Shown one piece after another: positions 8,496-17,188 of a DNA stretch of 64,000 nucleotides (the stretch's first letter is position 1; each line of letters starts with the position of its first letter). The stretch is from Priestia koreensis (GTDB lineage: Bacteria > Bacillota > Bacilli > Bacillales > Bacillaceae_H). The notes beneath the pieces are model-generated. The model ran no database searches and was not told the DNA's origin. It was given only the letters and a program-made list of their open reading frames with translations. The stretch lies in assembly GCF_001274935.1 (NCBI RefSeq), contig NZ_LILC01000011.1, forward strand, positions 186,705 to 250,704. The letters are read 5' to 3'. The position numbers were made by a program, and so were the translations under genes.

Positions 8496-9104
8496 ATGGC
8501 AACAAGCAAGGAATTTCAGTTACGCAGATTACATTCACTTTTAGGAGTTCTTCCGGTTGGTCTTTTTCTATTACAACATTTAGTGGTAAACCATTTCGCA
8601 ACAGGCGGCGCTGAGTCGTTTAACAAAGCAGCAGAATTCATGGAGCATTTACCATTCCGATATGTTTTAGAAACTGTTATTATCTTTTTGCCTTTATACT
8701 TTCACGCAATTTATGGATTGTACATTGCCTTTACAGCAAAAAGTAATGTAGGAAAGTTTAGTCACTTCCGTAACTGGATGTTTATGCTACAACGAATCAC
8801 AGGTGTAATCACGTTAATTTTCGTCACATGGCACGTATGGCAAACACGCGTGCAAGCAGCGTTAGGTTCAGAGGTTAACTTTGATATGATGGCTGACATT
8901 TTCAGTAATCCAGCAATGGTTGCATTTTATATCGTCGGAATTTTATCAACAGTATTCCACTTTGCTAACGGATTATGGTCATTCGGTGTAACATGGGGTC
9001 TTACAATTACTCCACGTGCACAGCGCATCTCTACTTATGTAACAATGGTTATCTTTGTAGCGTTAGCAGTAGTAGGAATTCAAGCGATTTTAGCATTCAC
9101 GTGA
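8496..9104 (+). CDS. sdhC: Succinate dehydrogenase cytochrome b558 subunit
   Basis: 202-residue membrane anchor of respiratory complex II with five predicted transmembrane helices. Histidines fall at positions 13, 28, 70, 113 and 155, the same numbers as in the B. subtilis subunit, where four of them ligate two b-type hemes. It passes electrons from the SdhB iron-sulfur clusters to menaquinone. AAGGGGGCTTG precedes ATG 8496. It is first in sdhC-sdhA-sdhB, with 32 bases to sdhA. Confidence 0.96.
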   Translation: MATSKEFQLRRLHSLLGVLPVGLFLLQHLVVNHFATGGAESFNKAAEFMEHLPFRYVLETVIIFLPLYFHAIYGLYIAFTAKSNVGKFSHFRNWMFMLQRITGVITLIFVTWHVWQTRVQAALGSEVNFDMMADIFSNPAMVAFYIVGILSTVFHFANGLWSFGVTWGLTITPRAQRISTYVTMVIFVALAVVGIQAILAFT

Positions 9105-9136
9105 TTTTAACTAGCAGGTAAAGGAGTAGATTTACC

Positions 9137-10939
9137 ATGGGTAAAGGGAAAATTATTGTAGTCGGTGGCGGATTAGCAGGTCTAATGGCAACGATTAAAA
9201 TAGCAGAAGCTGGTCAACAAGTGGACTTATTTTCAGTCGTACCAGTAAAACGCTCACATTCTGTATGTGCGCAAGGGGGTATTAACGGAGCGGTTAATAC
9301 AAAAGGTGAAGGCGATTCACCTTGGGAACATTTTGATGACACGGTATACGGAGGAGATTTCTTAGCAAACCAACCTCCTGTAAAAGCAATGTGTGAAGCA
9401 GCACCAGGAATCATTCACTTACTAGACCGTATGGGCGTTATGTTCAACCGTACGCCAGAAGGTCTGCTAGATTTCCGTCGTTTCGGTGGAACACAGCATC
9501 ACCGTACAGCATTTGCTGGTGCAACGACTGGTCAGCAGTTATTATATGCGCTTGATGAGCAGGTTCGTCGCTTTGAAGTAGACGGATTAGTAACAAAATA
9601 CGAAGGCTGGGAGTTCCTTGGTGCAATTCTTGATGACGAACGCGTTTGTCGTGGGATCGTCGCACAAGATTTAAAAACAATGGACGTGAAATCATTCCCA
9701 GCAGATGCTGTAATTATGGCAACAGGTGGACCAGGGATTGTCTTCGGAAAATCAACGAACTCAGTAATTAACACAGGTTCAGCGGCAGCAATCGTTTATC
9801 AGCAAGGCGTTCATTATGCAAACGGTGAGTTCATTCAAATTCACCCAACTGCAATTCCAGGAGATGACAAGCTTCGTTTAATGAGTGAGTCAGCTCGCGG
9901 AGAAGGTGGACGTATTTGGACATACAAAGACGGTAAACCATGGTACTTCTTAGAAGAAAAATACCCAGCTTACGGAAACCTTGTACCTCGTGACATCGCG
10001 ACTCGTGAAATCTTTGACGTGTGTGTGGCGCAGAAGCTTGGTATTAACGGTGAGAACATGGTATATCTTGATCTTTCTCATAAAGATCCGAAAGAGCTTG
10101 ATATTAAACTAGGCGGGATTATTGAAATCTATGAAAAATTCATGGGTGATGATCCGCGTAAAGTACCAATGAAAATCTTCCCTGCGGTTCACTATTCAAT
10201 GGGTGGATTATGGGTTGATTATGATCAAATGACAAATATCCCAGGACTATTCGCAGCAGGTGAGTGTGATTATTCTCAGCACGGTGCGAACCGCTTAGGA
10301 GCAAACTCTCTTCTTTCTGCTATTTACGGAGGAATGGTTGCAGGTCCGAACGCTGTAAAATATATTAGTGGTCTTGAAACAAGCACTGATGCGTTATCAA
10401 GTAGCCTATTTGAACAGCATGAAAAGAAAGAGCTTGAAAAATGGAACAACATTATGTCTATGAACGGAAACGAAAATGCATATGTTCTTCATAAAGAGCT
10501 TGGCGAGTGGATGACAGATAACGTAACGGTTGTTCGTTACAATGACAAGCTGTTAAAAACAGATGAAAAGATCCAAGAGCTTATCGAGCGCTATGATCGT
10601 ATTAACATTAACGATACGGCAAAATGGAGCAACCAAGGGGCATCGTTTACAAGACAGCTTCAAAACATGCTACAGCTTGCTCGCGTAATGACGCTTGGAG
10701 CTTATAACCGTAATGAAAGCCGCGGTGCTCACTACAAGCCTGAATTCCCAGATCGTAACGATGAGGAATTCTTAAAAACAACAATGGCAACATTTACTGG
10801 TCATAAAACGGCACCAGCTTTCCATTATGAAGAAGTAGATGTTTCCTTGATTAAACCACGTAAGCGTGATTACACGAAGAAAAAAGATGAAAAAAAAGTG
10901 AGTCAAAAGGACAAAAAGAGGGGGTTCGTTAATCCATGA
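9137..10939 (+). CDS. sdhA: Succinate dehydrogenase flavoprotein subunit
   Basis: 600-residue flavoprotein. An N-terminal FAD-binding Rossmann motif is seen (IIVVGGGLAGLMATIKIAEAG), then RSHSVCAQGGING with the histidine that covalently holds FAD, the active-site region SESARGEGGRIW, and HGANRLGANSLLSA near residue 380. It oxidises succinate to fumarate on the cytoplasmic face. The C terminus is lysine-rich. The stop overlaps the sdhB start as ATGA, implying coupled translation. Confidence 0.97.
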   Translation: MGKGKIIVVGGGLAGLMATIKIAEAGQQVDLFSVVPVKRSHSVCAQGGINGAVNTKGEGDSPWEHFDDTVYGGDFLANQPPVKAMCEAAPGIIHLLDRMGVMFNRTPEGLLDFRRFGGTQHHRTAFAGATTGQQLLYALDEQVRRFEVDGLVTKYEGWEFLGAILDDERVCRGIVAQDLKTMDVKSFPADAVIMATGGPGIVFGKSTNSVINTGSAAAIVYQQGVHYANGEFIQIHPTAIPGDDKLRLMSESARGEGGRIWTYKDGKPWYFLEEKYPAYGNLVPRDIATREIFDVCVAQKLGINGENMVYLDLSHKDPKELDIKLGGIIEIYEKFMGDDPRKVPMKIFPAVHYSMGGLWVDYDQMTNIPGLFAAGECDYSQHGANRLGANSLLSAIYGGMVAGPNAVKYISGLETSTDALSSSLFEQHEKKELEKWNNIMSMNGNENAYVLHKELGEWMTDNVTVVRYNDKLLKTDEKIQELIERYDRININDTAKWSNQGASFTRQLQNMLQLARVMTLGAYNRNESRGAHYKPEFPDRNDEEFLKTTMATFTGHKTAPAFHYEEVDVSLIKPRKRDYTKKKDEKKVSQKDKKRGFVNP

Positions 10940-11709
10940 GTACAACAGCAACTGCTCAAAAAACAGTGAAGTTTTCGATTTTACGTCAGGATTCTCCAAC
11001 TTCTGCTCCTTATGAAGAGAAGTTCGAAATTCCGTATCGTCCGAATATGAACGTTATTTCAGCGCTGATGGAAATTCGTCGTAACCCAGTTGATGCCGAT
11101 GGTAAAGACACGACGCCTATTACGTGGGACATGAACTGCTTAGAGGAAGTATGCGGTGCTTGTTCGATGGTTATCAACGGTCGACCTCGTCAGTCTTGTA
11201 CAGCACTTGTCGATCAGCTAGAGCAGCCGATTCGTCTAGAGCCAATGAAAACATTTCCTGTCGTTCGTGACCTACAGGTAGATCGTAGCAGAATGTTTGA
11301 TTCCTTGAAAAAGGTAAAAGCATGGATTCCAATTGACGGTACGTACGATCTAGGCCCTGGACCACGTATGCCAGAGAAAAAACGCCAATGGGCATATGAG
11401 CTTTCTAAATGTATGACATGCGGTGTTTGCCTAGAGTCATGCCCGAACGTAAACAGTAAATCAAACTTCATCGGACCTGCACCACTATCACAAGTTCGTT
11501 TGTTCAACGCGCATCCAACAGGTGCCCTAAACAAACATGAGCGCCTAAACTCTATTATGGATGATGGTGGCCTTGCAAACTGTGGTAACTCACAAAACTG
11601 TGTGCAAGCATGTCCGAAAGGAATTCCATTAACAACATCTATTGCAGCATTAAACCGTGATACAGCCATTCAGTCATTCCGTAACTTCTTCGGTAGTGAC
11701 CAAATTTAA
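10936..11709 (+). CDS. sdhB: Succinate dehydrogenase iron-sulfur subunit
   Basis: 257-residue iron-sulfur protein. The [2Fe-2S] cysteines lie in CLEEVCGACSMVINGRPRQSC-type spacing near residues 63-85. The [4Fe-4S] and [3Fe-4S] motifs are CMTCGVCLESCPN and CGNSQNCVQACPKGIP. It links SdhA flavin to the SdhC hemes. It overlaps sdhA by four bases. A hairpin at 11758-11787 follows, without a clear T run, so the operon end is less certain than at other units here. Confidence 0.97.
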   Translation: MSTTATAQKTVKFSILRQDSPTSAPYEEKFEIPYRPNMNVISALMEIRRNPVDADGKDTTPITWDMNCLEEVCGACSMVINGRPRQSCTALVDQLEQPIRLEPMKTFPVVRDLQVDRSRMFDSLKKVKAWIPIDGTYDLGPGPRMPEKKRQWAYELSKCMTCGVCLESCPNVNSKSNFIGPAPLSQVRLFNAHPTGALNKHERLNSIMDDGGLANCGNSQNCVQACPKGIPLTTSIAALNRDTAIQSFRNFFGSDQI

Positions 11710-11757
11710 TTCAGTATCACTGGACCAAGCACAGCGAGATATTTTCTTTTTTGGAAA

Positions 11758-11787
11758 GGAGGATGCTCTTGTGAGAGAGCATCCTTC
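11758..11787 (+). terminator. Hairpin after sdhB (possible terminator)
   Basis: AAGGATGCTCT-type arms (AGGATGCTCT / AGAGCATCCT) form a stable stem about 50 bases after the sdhB stop. No T run follows, so it may instead be an mRNA 3' stabilising hairpin. Confidence 0.4.
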
Positions 11788-11825
11788 CATCTATAAAGGA
11801 AAAGCATTTCGCTTTTCTATTAAAA

Positions 11826-11848
11826 TATAATGAGTGAACAATCATTCA
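11826..11848 (+). promoter_or_regulatory. -10 box and FadR-like operator before ysmA
   Basis: TATAAT at 11826-11831 is followed at once by TGAGTGAACAATCATTCA (11831-11848), which matches the FadR consensus TGAATGAMTANTCATTCA at 16 of 18 positions. No strong -35 is visible. The layout copies that of fadR, where the operator sits on the transcription start. Confidence 0.65.
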
Positions 11849-11867
11849 TTTTTAAGGAGTGACCGTA

Positions 11868-12335
11868 TTGAGAAAAGAAAAATACATTACAGATCTAGAA
11901 CAGTGGAAGAAAGGCTTTACTTTCTTTCATGAAGTGAAGGTACGCTTTTCAGAAACAGACATGTTTGGCCACTTAAATAATACGGTACCATTTGCATATT
12001 TTGAGGAAGCGCGCATCGAATACTTTAAGCATTTAGGGTTTATGAGTGACTGGACGAATCCGCTTCACGACACGATTCCGGTTGTGGCAGATCTGCAGTG
12101 CGACTACTTGAAGCAAATCTTCTTTGATGAAAAACTGAAAGTATACGTAAAGGCTGAAACGATCGGTAACTCCTCTGTTGATATTCACTATATGGCAATC
12201 GATGAACACGGCCGTATGGGCTTTACGGGAAGAGGAACGGTTGTCCAAATATCACGTCATACCGGAAAAGGCGTGGCGTGGACAGAGGAAATGAAGACAT
12301 TGTTTATGGGTGAAAAATCATTATTAGGAAAGTAG
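11868..12335 (+). CDS. ysmA: Acyl-CoA thioesterase (4HBT hotdog fold), YsmA-like
   Basis: 155-residue hotdog-fold thioesterase. The FSETDMFGHLNNTVPFAYFEEARIEYF region carries the catalytic aspartate typical of 4-hydroxybenzoyl-CoA thioesterase-like enzymes. It probably hydrolyses an acyl-CoA; the substrate is not known. TTG 11868 is preferred because AAGGAG (11854-11859) is eight bases upstream; the in-frame GTG at 11859 overlaps it. In B. subtilis ysmA lies between sdhB and gerE, as here. The FadR-like box upstream suggests fatty-acid control. Confidence 0.82.
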   Translation: MRKEKYITDLEQWKKGFTFFHEVKVRFSETDMFGHLNNTVPFAYFEEARIEYFKHLGFMSDWTNPLHDTIPVVADLQCDYLKQIFFDEKLKVYVKAETIGNSSVDIHYMAIDEHGRMGFTGRGTVVQISRHTGKGVAWTEEMKTLFMGEKSLLGK

Positions 12336-12336
12336 G

Positions 12337-12370
12337 AAAAATCATGTCATGAAAGTGGCATGATTTTTAT
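12337..12370 (+). terminator. Terminator after ysmA
   Basis: AAAAATCATG / CATGATTTTT stem directly after the ysmA stop. Confidence 0.8.
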
Positions 12371-12379
12371 TATTCTAGG

Positions 12380-12408
12380 AACCGCTTTACTCCTTCTTAC
12401 ATACTATA
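12380..12408 (+). promoter_or_regulatory. Sigma-K-like promoter of gerE
   Basis: AACC at 12380-12383 and CATACTATA at 12400-12408 are 16 bases apart. This fits the sigma-K consensus (mACm, N16-17, CATANNNTA). B. subtilis gerE is transcribed by sigma-K in the mother cell, so the match makes biological sense. Confidence 0.65.
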
Positions 12409-12468
12409 TCTTGACTAAATTAACACCCATCCAATAGTTCAACTCTGAATCAGGCAAGGAGGGTTACA

Positions 12469-12693
12469 TTGAAGGAGAAAGATTTTCAACCAAAGCCGTT
12501 ACTTACAAAAAGAGAGCGCGAAGTATTTGAGCTGCTAGTTCAAGATAAAACAACGAAGGAAATTGCTAGTGACCTGTTTATCAGCGAAAAAACAGTTCGA
12601 AATCATATCTCAAACGCAATGCAAAAGCTTGGCGTTAAGGGACGTTCTCAAGCAGTTGTGGAGCTTCTACGTATGGGAGAGCTTCAATTATAA
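12469..12693 (+). CDS. gerE: Spore coat and late mother-cell transcription regulator GerE
   Basis: 74-residue LuxR-type DNA-binding protein made almost entirely of the helix-turn-helix (LTKREREVFELLVQDKTTKEIASDLFISEKTVRNHISNAMQKLGV region). GerE acts with sigma-K to switch late coat genes on and off. The TTG start at 12469 follows AAGGAGGG. Length and sequence match the family. A terminator follows at once. In B. subtilis the next gene is ysmB, but here the two are 26 kb apart. Confidence 0.96.
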   Translation: MKEKDFQPKPLLTKREREVFELLVQDKTTKEIASDLFISEKTVRNHISNAMQKLGVKGRSQAVVELLRMGELQL

Positions 12694-12700
12694 AATGAAG

Positions 12701-12730
12701 GCCAGTCATTCTTCGGATGACTGGTTTTTA
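12701..12730 (+). terminator. Terminator after gerE
   Basis: CCAGTCAT / ATGACTGG stem with a following T run, just after gerE. Confidence 0.85.
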
Positions 12731-12761
12731 TTTTCACCTGATGTCTCTCGTTTTCATGTGT

Positions 12762-12903
12762 TATAATTTGGTAGATTGGGAACGTTTATTTTAACGGGTA
12801 CCTTTTGCAAAAGGTACCGTTGCCCACATGACAGAGCGATAACTAAACGGGTCATGCACACGATACATATAAAAGACGACCGCTTTAAAAGTGGTCGTTT
12901 TCG
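12762..12903 (+). ncRNA. Candidate small structured RNA between gerE and a two-component operon
   Basis: An extended -10 (TGTTATAAT, TATAAT at 12762-12767) lies after the gerE terminator. It is followed by three hairpins. The first is a perfect 22-base palindrome at 12797-12818 (GGTACC ends). The second is CATGAC (12827-12832) / GTCATG (12851-12856). The third is an intrinsic terminator at 12872-12903 (GACGACCGC / GTGGTCGTT plus T). The implied transcript is about 128 bases with no convincing ORF. I cannot match it to a known RNA family from memory. No good -35 is visible. Confidence 0.45.
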
Positions 12904-13026
12904 CATTGTTATCGTCATCTAGTAAGCTAAAAACGTACTATTTCTTAAGAAATTCTTCATTTTTGTCCTCCCAAAATATTCAGAAATGATGGATACAATA
13001 CAATTATTAAGAGATGAGGTGATGAT

Positions 13027-13719
13027 ATGACGACCTTTACTATTCTCGTAGCAGACGATGATCAAGATATAGCGGATGGAATAGAAATTTACTTAAAAAA
13101 CGAAGGTTATCATGTGTTAAAGGCATCCAATGGTTTAGAGGCAATTGAACTGCTCGATCAGCATGAGGTTCATCTGATGGTTTTGGATATTATGATGCCG
13201 AAGATGGACGGCATTACCGCAACCTTTAAAATACGATCCAAAGGGAACGTGCCCATTATTATGCTTAGTGCCAAGGGAGAAGAGTCAGATAAAATTCATG
13301 GTCTTTCCGTCGGTGCCGATGATTATGTGACAAAGCCTTTTCATCCGATGGAGCTCATGGCAAGGGTTAAATCCCAGCTAAGAAGATATATTCAGCTAGG
13401 TACATATAACGAGCATGAGCAAGAAATTCGAATTGACGGGCTAACGCTAAATCAACTAGCAAAGGAAATAGCGCTAGATGGTATATCAATTCGTTTCACT
13501 CCGATTGAATACAAGATTACGGAGCTATTTATGCTCAATCCTGGAAGAGTGTTTTCCATTGATGAAATTTATGAACGAGTGTGGAAAGAGCAGGCGTATA
13601 ACGCTGATAATATTGTAGCTGTTCATATTCGGAAAATTCGGGAGAAAATTGAGGTGGACCCAAAAAAGCCGCGCTATATTAAAGTGGTATGGGGCATCGG
13701 ATATAAGATGGAAAAATAG
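13027..13719 (+). CDS. Response regulator, OmpR/PhoB family
   Basis: 230 residues. The N-terminal receiver domain has the acidic pair DDD (10-12), the phosphoacceptor Asp54 in VLDIMMPKMDG and the conserved lysine in DDYVTKPF. A winged-helix DNA-binding domain follows (FTPIEYKITELFMLNPGRVFSIDEIYERVW to the C terminus). ATG 13027 follows GAGGTG. The sensor kinase gene starts 28 bases after its stop, so the pair is an operon. The target genes are unknown. Confidence 0.93.
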   Translation: MTTFTILVADDDQDIADGIEIYLKNEGYHVLKASNGLEAIELLDQHEVHLMVLDIMMPKMDGITATFKIRSKGNVPIIMLSAKGEESDKIHGLSVGADDYVTKPFHPMELMARVKSQLRRYIQLGTYNEHEQEIRIDGLTLNQLAKEIALDGISIRFTPIEYKITELFMLNPGRVFSIDEIYERVWKEQAYNADNIVAVHIRKIREKIEVDPKKPRYIKVVWGIGYKMEK

Positions 13720-13747
13720 AAATATGGACTTAGGGAGGATATCAAAA

Positions 13748-15937
13748 ATGAAGAATAAGGTGTGGGGGGCTCTTATCTGGTGCTTGCTTTTGAATAGTAT
13801 TATCATTGCATCTTTTTCAGTTTTACATGGTTCACCAAGCGAATATGCACAGTCTTATTTTAAAAGTGATCAATTTGATTTTGATTACGAAGAATTTACG
13901 CGTGAAATAGGACCGGTAGAACTAGCAAATTGGAGTGCGGATGAATTAAAACGAGACATTGTTATTGAGCCTCAAGATATTAAAGAATATCGAGAGCAGC
14001 ACGATGTTATGGCAGAAATTCAATCAACTCAGAAACAGTATAATCGTGAAATTGAACGAGCGATTCAAAACAAAGACGAGATTACGAAGCAGGCGCTTAT
14101 GAGTGAGCGGGAACGCAAAATAGGCGATATTCGAAATGACTTAATGGACGACAAATACGTGGCGTCACAAATCCGCGCGGAAAAAGAAAAGAAAATTGAT
14201 ATCTATATAAGCAATCTAAATCAGCGACTAAATCGACTTCATGATGAGTATCCTTATTCTTATGAATTGACCAATATTAAAACGGGAAAAACGGTTCAGT
14301 ACGGAAACATCAACGACCAAGCAGCCTATAAGAAAGCGTACAGTAAAGATAAAGGCTATCTTACTACACAGCTTTTAAATAGTAGTATGGGTGACGAATG
14401 GGATAAAGGCTTCAAGCAAATGAATATAGACCCAGCTGTTTTTTACAAAGGAACCATTATTGTTCCAGAAAAGAAGCTTTCTGAATGGCAAAACTATCAG
14501 GATTTTCAACGTCAGCGAACGTCTTTCTACGTGATCATCGCATGCGGAATTCTTAGTTTAGTATGTTTACTGTTTGTCTATAAATTTCGCAAAGAGTGGT
14601 TTCAAAATCATATACTACATCAGGCATATCGTAGGTTGTCTATTGATATAAAGCTCGCTCTGTGGATTTTTACCATATTTTTAGTGCTACTAGTATCGGT
14701 AGGTACAAGTAGCACAGTTGTGAGCATGAGTACGAACTTCAATATTTTTATAGAACTTCTGTTTCTATTACCACTAGGGACGTTACTGATCTACTTAGGA
14801 ATCTTGCAAACGGTGTGGCTAATAGAGGAACTAAAAGAAGGAAAGAATCTGAGAGAAGAATGGGACACAAGCGCCTTTATGAGCGCATGGAGGTTGTTAA
14901 TTGTTAAACCGTTTCAAATGTTGCGTGAAGCTTTTTCAGATTCACCAATTGCTTTTCAAGTGGCGATCATACTGTTTGTTCTATTTATGTGGGGTGTCGG
15001 AACATCGCTAGTATTCACGATACCAGAGATGGCTTTAGTCTACATCATATGTGTATTCATGATCGGTCTCCCTGCACTATTTATCATTTTTTACCGCATT
15101 CGTTATTTAAATAAGCTCATAGTTGCAACAAGTCAAATTGCAACGGGCACGTTAAATGATCCTGTAGAAGTGAAGGGGAATTCTATTTTTGCGAAGCAGG
15201 CAACAATGTTAAATCAGATGAAAGAGGGCATTCACGTATCAAAGAAGGAACAAGCAAAGAGCGAACGCTTAAAAACCGAACTGATTACAAATGTGAGTCA
15301 CGATCTGCGCACACCTTTGACGTCGATTATTACGTATACAGATTTATTGAAAAATCCAGATCTTACGGAAGAAGATCGTCATCATTACGTAGAAGTTCTG
15401 GACAGAAAATCACAGCGCTTAAAAACGCTCATCGAAGATTTATTTGAAGTATCTAAAATGGCAAGTGGCAATTTGGAATTACAAAAGCAGCGAATTGATT
15501 TAACAAAATTGCTTCAGCAGGCCCTTGCAGAGCATCAGGAGCAAATGGAGAAGGCAAGCTTGTCACTAAAAGTGACGACTCCGACTGAACCGTTACTTGC
15601 GTATGTTGATGGACAAAAGTGGTGGCGGGTTCTCGATAACTTAATTGTTAATGCGAGTAAGTATGCGCTTGAAGGAACAAGAGTCTATGTATCACTGAAA
15701 AAGGTAGGAGACGTAGCAGAGTTTGTTGTGAAAAATGTGGCAAAATATGAATTAAATGAAGATGCCGCAGAGCTCGTTGAACGCTTTAAGCGAGCTGATG
15801 CATCGCGTAACACCGAAGGTTCAGGGCTAGGTCTAGCGATTGCCCAATCTATTGTTGATCTTCACGGTGGTGAAATGAACATTGAAATTGACGGCGATTT
15901 ATTTAAGGTCATTGTGAAGGTTCCGCTTACGATATAA
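13748..15937 (+). CDS. Multi-pass membrane sensor histidine kinase
   Basis: 729 residues. An N-terminal helix (about 7-25) and an extracellular lysine/glutamate-rich region to about residue 255 come first. Several membrane helices (about 258-460) follow, then a short linker, a HisKA domain with NVSHDLRTPLTS (phospho-His518) and a HATPase_c domain (LDNLIVNASKYA N-box, GSGLGLAIA G-box). GGGAGGAT at 13733-13740 supports ATG 13748 over an upstream in-frame ATG inside the regulator gene. The large outside region and extra helices differ from simple two-helix kinases; the signal is unknown. Confidence 0.92.
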   Translation: MKNKVWGALIWCLLLNSIIIASFSVLHGSPSEYAQSYFKSDQFDFDYEEFTREIGPVELANWSADELKRDIVIEPQDIKEYREQHDVMAEIQSTQKQYNREIERAIQNKDEITKQALMSERERKIGDIRNDLMDDKYVASQIRAEKEKKIDIYISNLNQRLNRLHDEYPYSYELTNIKTGKTVQYGNINDQAAYKKAYSKDKGYLTTQLLNSSMGDEWDKGFKQMNIDPAVFYKGTIIVPEKKLSEWQNYQDFQRQRTSFYVIIACGILSLVCLLFVYKFRKEWFQNHILHQAYRRLSIDIKLALWIFTIFLVLLVSVGTSSTVVSMSTNFNIFIELLFLLPLGTLLIYLGILQTVWLIEELKEGKNLREEWDTSAFMSAWRLLIVKPFQMLREAFSDSPIAFQVAIILFVLFMWGVGTSLVFTIPEMALVYIICVFMIGLPALFIIFYRIRYLNKLIVATSQIATGTLNDPVEVKGNSIFAKQATMLNQMKEGIHVSKKEQAKSERLKTELITNVSHDLRTPLTSIITYTDLLKNPDLTEEDRHHYVEVLDRKSQRLKTLIEDLFEVSKMASGNLELQKQRIDLTKLLQQALAEHQEQMEKASLSLKVTTPTEPLLAYVDGQKWWRVLDNLIVNASKYALEGTRVYVSLKKVGDVAEFVVKNVAKYELNEDAAELVERFKRADASRNTEGSGLGLAIAQSIVDLHGGEMNIEIDGDLFKVIVKVPLTI

Positions 15938-15968
15938 AAAAAGCCCCCGTGTAGGGAATACACGGGGG
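15936..15968. terminator. Terminator between kinase gene and rsgA paralogue
   Basis: CCCCCGTGTA / TACACGGGGG stem between convergent genes. Seven A bases on its left give a T run for minus-strand transcripts, so it mainly serves rsgA. Confidence 0.85.
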
Positions 15969-15973
15969 TCTTC

Positions 15974-17035
15974 TTATTTTCGATTAAATTTTGTTCTGTC
16001 ACCGGCAAGCTTCTTCCATTTCGCTTTTTCAGCAAGAGCAGCACGCTGATTTTCTTTTCGAGCGAGAAATGCCAGTTCTTTTTGAAGCTTCATATAGCTC
16101 TGATAACGACTAGCGTCCAGTGAGCCATCGTCCAAGTGCTGCTTGATGGCACATCCTGGCTCTCCTTTATGCTTGCAATCCCGAAAACGACATTGTGTCG
16201 TCAGCTCTTCAATATCTGAAAAACTATGGCTGAGTCCTTCATCTGCTTCCCATAGCTGTAGCTCTCTCATTCCTGGTGTATCAATGAGAAGGCCTCCGCT
16301 TGGTAAGAGCACTAATTCTCGATGAGTGGTCGTATGGCGACCTTTGTCATCATCTTCACGAATCGTGTTCACTTCCTGTTTGTATTCACCGTAAAGTGCA
16401 TTCGTTAAAGTGGATTTTCCGACACCTGATGAGCCTAATAAAGCGACGGTGTTACCTTCTTGAAGGTAGGTGGCAAGTTCGTCTAACCCTGTTCCAGATT
16501 CAGCGCTAATAGCGTGAATGGGTACACCCATCGCAATACTTTCGACTTCTTCAATTTTGCTCATAACATCACCGCAAAGATCGGCTTTGCTTAAAATAAT
16601 GACAGGGTTTGCGCCGCTTTCCCAGGCCAACAGTAAATACCGCTCAATTCGTCGTAAATTAAAATCCGTGTTTAATGCGTTTACGATGAAGATCGTATCG
16701 ACGTTGGCTGCGACAATTTGTTCTTCTGTTGTGTTACCAGCTCTTTTACGAGAGAACTTGCTTTTTCGTGGTAGAACCGCGTGAATGGATGCTTTTTGTT
16801 CAGTAACTCGAGGGCTGATCACAACCCAGTCACCAACTGCTGGGAAGTCTTCACGTTCGATCGCATCGTGACGCATTTTTCCCGTAATTTCAGATAAGAG
16901 CTCACCGTGCTCAGTAAGCACGCGGTATATTCGTTTATGTTCAAGCGCTACACGACCTACTGTGTAACCCTCTTTCTGATACGATAAAAAGTCCTGATTA
17001 AATGATTCGTTCCAGCCTAATTGTGTTAAATTCAA
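15974..17035 (-). CDS. rsgA: Ribosome small-subunit-dependent GTPase A paralogue (RsgA/YjeQ family)
   Basis: 353-residue circularly permuted GTPase. An N-terminal OB fold (about 55-110) comes first. The G4 motif LSKADL precedes the P-loop GSSGVGKSTLTNAL and the G3 motif DTPGMRE. A C-terminal zinc cluster CRFRDCKHKGEPGC follows. RsgA matures the 30S subunit. It is longer than the roughly 298-residue housekeeping Bacillus RsgA, so it is likely a second copy (inference). The TTG start at 17035 follows TTGGAGGAA. Upstream lie a small ORF and three hairpins, suggesting attenuation control. Confidence 0.88.
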   Translation of the reverse strand: MNLTQLGWNESFNQDFLSYQKEGYTVGRVALEHKRIYRVLTEHGELLSEITGKMRHDAIEREDFPAVGDWVVISPRVTEQKASIHAVLPRKSKFSRKRAGNTTEEQIVAANVDTIFIVNALNTDFNLRRIERYLLLAWESGANPVIILSKADLCGDVMSKIEEVESIAMGVPIHAISAESGTGLDELATYLQEGNTVALLGSSGVGKSTLTNALYGEYKQEVNTIREDDDKGRHTTTHRELVLLPSGGLLIDTPGMRELQLWEADEGLSHSFSDIEELTTQCRFRDCKHKGEPGCAIKQHLDDGSLDASRYQSYMKLQKELAFLARKENQRAALAEKAKWKKLAGDRTKFNRK

Positions 17036-17067
17036 ATTAATTCCTCCAATGATTGAATGTAGATGAT

Positions 17068-17094
17068 AAAAAAAGAGACCGGTTCACCGGTCTC
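17068..17094 (-). terminator. Strong intrinsic terminator inside the rsgA leader
   Basis: Read on the minus strand, GAGACCGGT / ACCGGTCTC with a two-base loop is followed by seven T. It lies 33 bases upstream of the rsgA start, with no room for a promoter in between, so rsgA would need read-through of this element. Confidence 0.85.
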
Positions 17095-17098
17095 CATG

Positions 17099-17119
17099 TA
17101 TAGGGAAATATCCCCTATA
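17099..17119 (-). other. Hairpin in the rsgA leader
   Basis: TATAGGG / CCCTATA arms with a seven-base loop, between the two terminator-like hairpins of the minus-strand leader. Confidence 0.6.
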
Positions 17120-17120
17120 T

Positions 17121-17157
17121 AAATTAAAAACCGTTGGCTTATGCTCACAGCCTACGG
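17121..17157 (-). terminator. First terminator-like hairpin of the rsgA leader
   Basis: On the minus strand CCGT-A-GGCT pairs with AGCC-A-ACGG, followed by TTTTTAATTT. Its 5' arm and loop include GGCTGTGA, which is also perfectly complementary to TCACAGCC inside the upstream small ORF, allowing mutually exclusive folds. Confidence 0.65.
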
Positions 17158-17188
17158 ATCATCAACATTACAAGTCATTAAAAGGATC

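Noticed and set aside
12797..12818. Perfect palindrome considered as a mobile-element end or att site
   Set aside because: No duplicated flanks, integrase or transposase occur nearby. A role in an RNA or as an operator is simpler.
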